A program made the position numbers and the translations under genes. Below the pieces are notes generated by a model. That model searched no databases. It had not been told where the DNA came from and saw only the letters and a program-made list of their open reading frames with translations. From positions 1-20,626 of the IMG/VR virus record IMGVR_UViG_3300028258_000017: a stretch of DNA of 20,626 nucleotides; one strand, written 5' to 3'. Origin of the DNA: a virus. Below, piece by piece: positions 20,072-20,626 of the stretch (positions are counted from its first letter, which is position 1; each line of letters begins with the position of its first letter).

Positions 20072-20501
20072 AGATAAAATTACTGAAGGTAAACGGCTAT
20101 GTCGGGCTCGCAAGAGAGAGCACTATGCTGAAGTAGCTAAAAAGAGGTACGACGCTAAAAGAGAAGTGATAATTGCTCAAGAAAAAGCACGAAGAAAAGC
20201 TAATCCTAGAAAACACCTTCTAAATGCCGCTAGGGCGCGAGCAAAACGAAAAGGAATTCCGTTCGAAATCACGGAAGAAGATTTCACCATTCCTAGTGAA
20301 TGCCCTCTTTTAGAGATCCCATTGTTCCCTGGGGAGGGTAAGGTATGCGATAACTCCCCTACTTTAGATCGTAAAGTGCCCGAGCTTGGGTATGTTAAAG
20401 GCAACGTGTGGGTTATCTCTTTCCGTGCGAATATGATAAAAAATTCATCATCATTTGATGAATTTCAATTAATAAGTAAGAATTGGAGTAAATACAAATA
20501 A
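20004..20501 (+). CDS. Predicted HNH-like endonuclease
   Basis: 165 residues starting MDSKQKWKEKNPNYQKEYYE at ATG 20004, with AAGGAG at 19994-19999. The first 90 residues are a highly basic helix (DKITEGKRLCRARKREHYAE). The C-terminal half has CPLLEIPLF, SPTLDRKVPELGYVKGNVWV and ISFRANMIKNSSSFDEF, a pattern I recall from a widespread phage/plasmid nuclease-like family (S-P-x-L-D-R, GYV-x-GNV, S-x-RAN-x-x-K). The DNA is clearly AT-rich. The gene overlaps the 3' end of the preceding HNH gene in another frame and its stop overlaps the next start (TAATG), so it seems to have inserted here. Confidence 0.7.
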   Translation: MDSKQKWKEKNPNYQKEYYEKNKDKITEGKRLCRARKREHYAEVAKKRYDAKREVIIAQEKARRKANPRKHLLNAARARAKRKGIPFEITEEDFTIPSECPLLEIPLFPGEGKVCDNSPTLDRKVPELGYVKGNVWVISFRANMIKNSSSFDEFQLISKNWSKYK

Positions 20502-20626
20502 TGACCCAAGAATTTAAAGGCTTCTCCCTCTTCAACGACATTGAAGATCGTGACCTCCGTACTCGTAATCAGGCTGTTGTTCTTGCTAATATGGCAGAGT
20601 CTAGCAGCAAGAATCGTAAGATTTCA
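20501..20626 (+). CDS. Phage protein, cut by window end
   Basis: The first 42 codons of a gene starting MTQEFKGFSLFNDIEDRDLR and continuing TRNQAVVLANMAESSS. The FKGFSLFxDIED-x-LRTRN-x-A-VVLANxAE pattern is familiar from phage genomes next to replication genes, with unknown function. GGAG at 20484-20487 is a plausible though distant ribosome site. The base composition returns to that of the core operon. The 3' end is beyond the window. Confidence 0.8.
   Translation, partial: MTQEFKGFSLFNDIEDRDLRTRNQAVVLANMAESSSKNRKIS

Noticed and set aside
1-20626. CRISPR array, IS element or integrase
   Set aside because: No evenly spaced direct repeats, transposase or recombinase motifs were seen.

Overview
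The window looks like one end and the early/replication region of a tailed-phage genome. Almost every gene reads on the + strand, genes are packed with ATGA-type overlaps, and no integrase, repressor or ribosomal gene is visible. A T7-style replisome is present: primase-helicase, family A DNA polymerase, an ssDNA-binding-type protein and a 5'-3' exonuclease. An ECF-like sigma factor and two amide-ligase families of the kind described in phage phiEco32 point to a phiEco32-related virus; this affiliation is inferred from family content, not from a search. tRNA-Arg(UCU) and tRNA-Leu(UAA), plus GC-rich inserts such as 3202-3504 and 11615-12049, suggest a host richer in GC than the phage. A betaproteobacterium is a guess only.

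Layout. Bases 1-1330 are mostly non-coding. They carry several sigma70-type promoters and a chain of units, each closed by a long-range inverted repeat whose 3' arm abuts or overlaps a TTGACA hexamer. Three units begin with a TTCTTTAA/CTCTTTAA sequence resembling the boxA of ribosomal RNA leaders. From 1330 to 2996 there are small early genes, a 214-residue protein, structured non-coding DNA and a clear terminator at 2797-2820. From 3053 to 6491 come small proteins, an unknown 333-residue protein coupled to a class I glutamine amidotransferase, two tRNAs and an odd tRNA-like segment.

Bases 6523-11613 hold an amide-bond chemistry cluster: a class II glutamine amidotransferase, two COOH-NH2 ligases, an unknown 209-residue protein and an ATP-grasp ligase. 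Together with the class I amidotransferase they could release ammonia from glutamine and join amines to carboxylates on an unknown target. An HNH endonuclease gene sits exactly at the start codon of the class II amidotransferase, which now appears to begin at AUU so that its catalytic cysteine can still be residue 2.

From 11615 to the end come accessory genes (including a NinX-like gene), the primase-helicase, a Cys-rich mini-protein, the sigma factor, the polymerase, an HNH gene, the ssDNA-binding-type protein, the exonuclease and two overlapping nuclease genes. The last gene runs off the window. The most unusual features are the boxA/inverted-repeat chain at the left end and the endonuclease-remodelled amidotransferase start.
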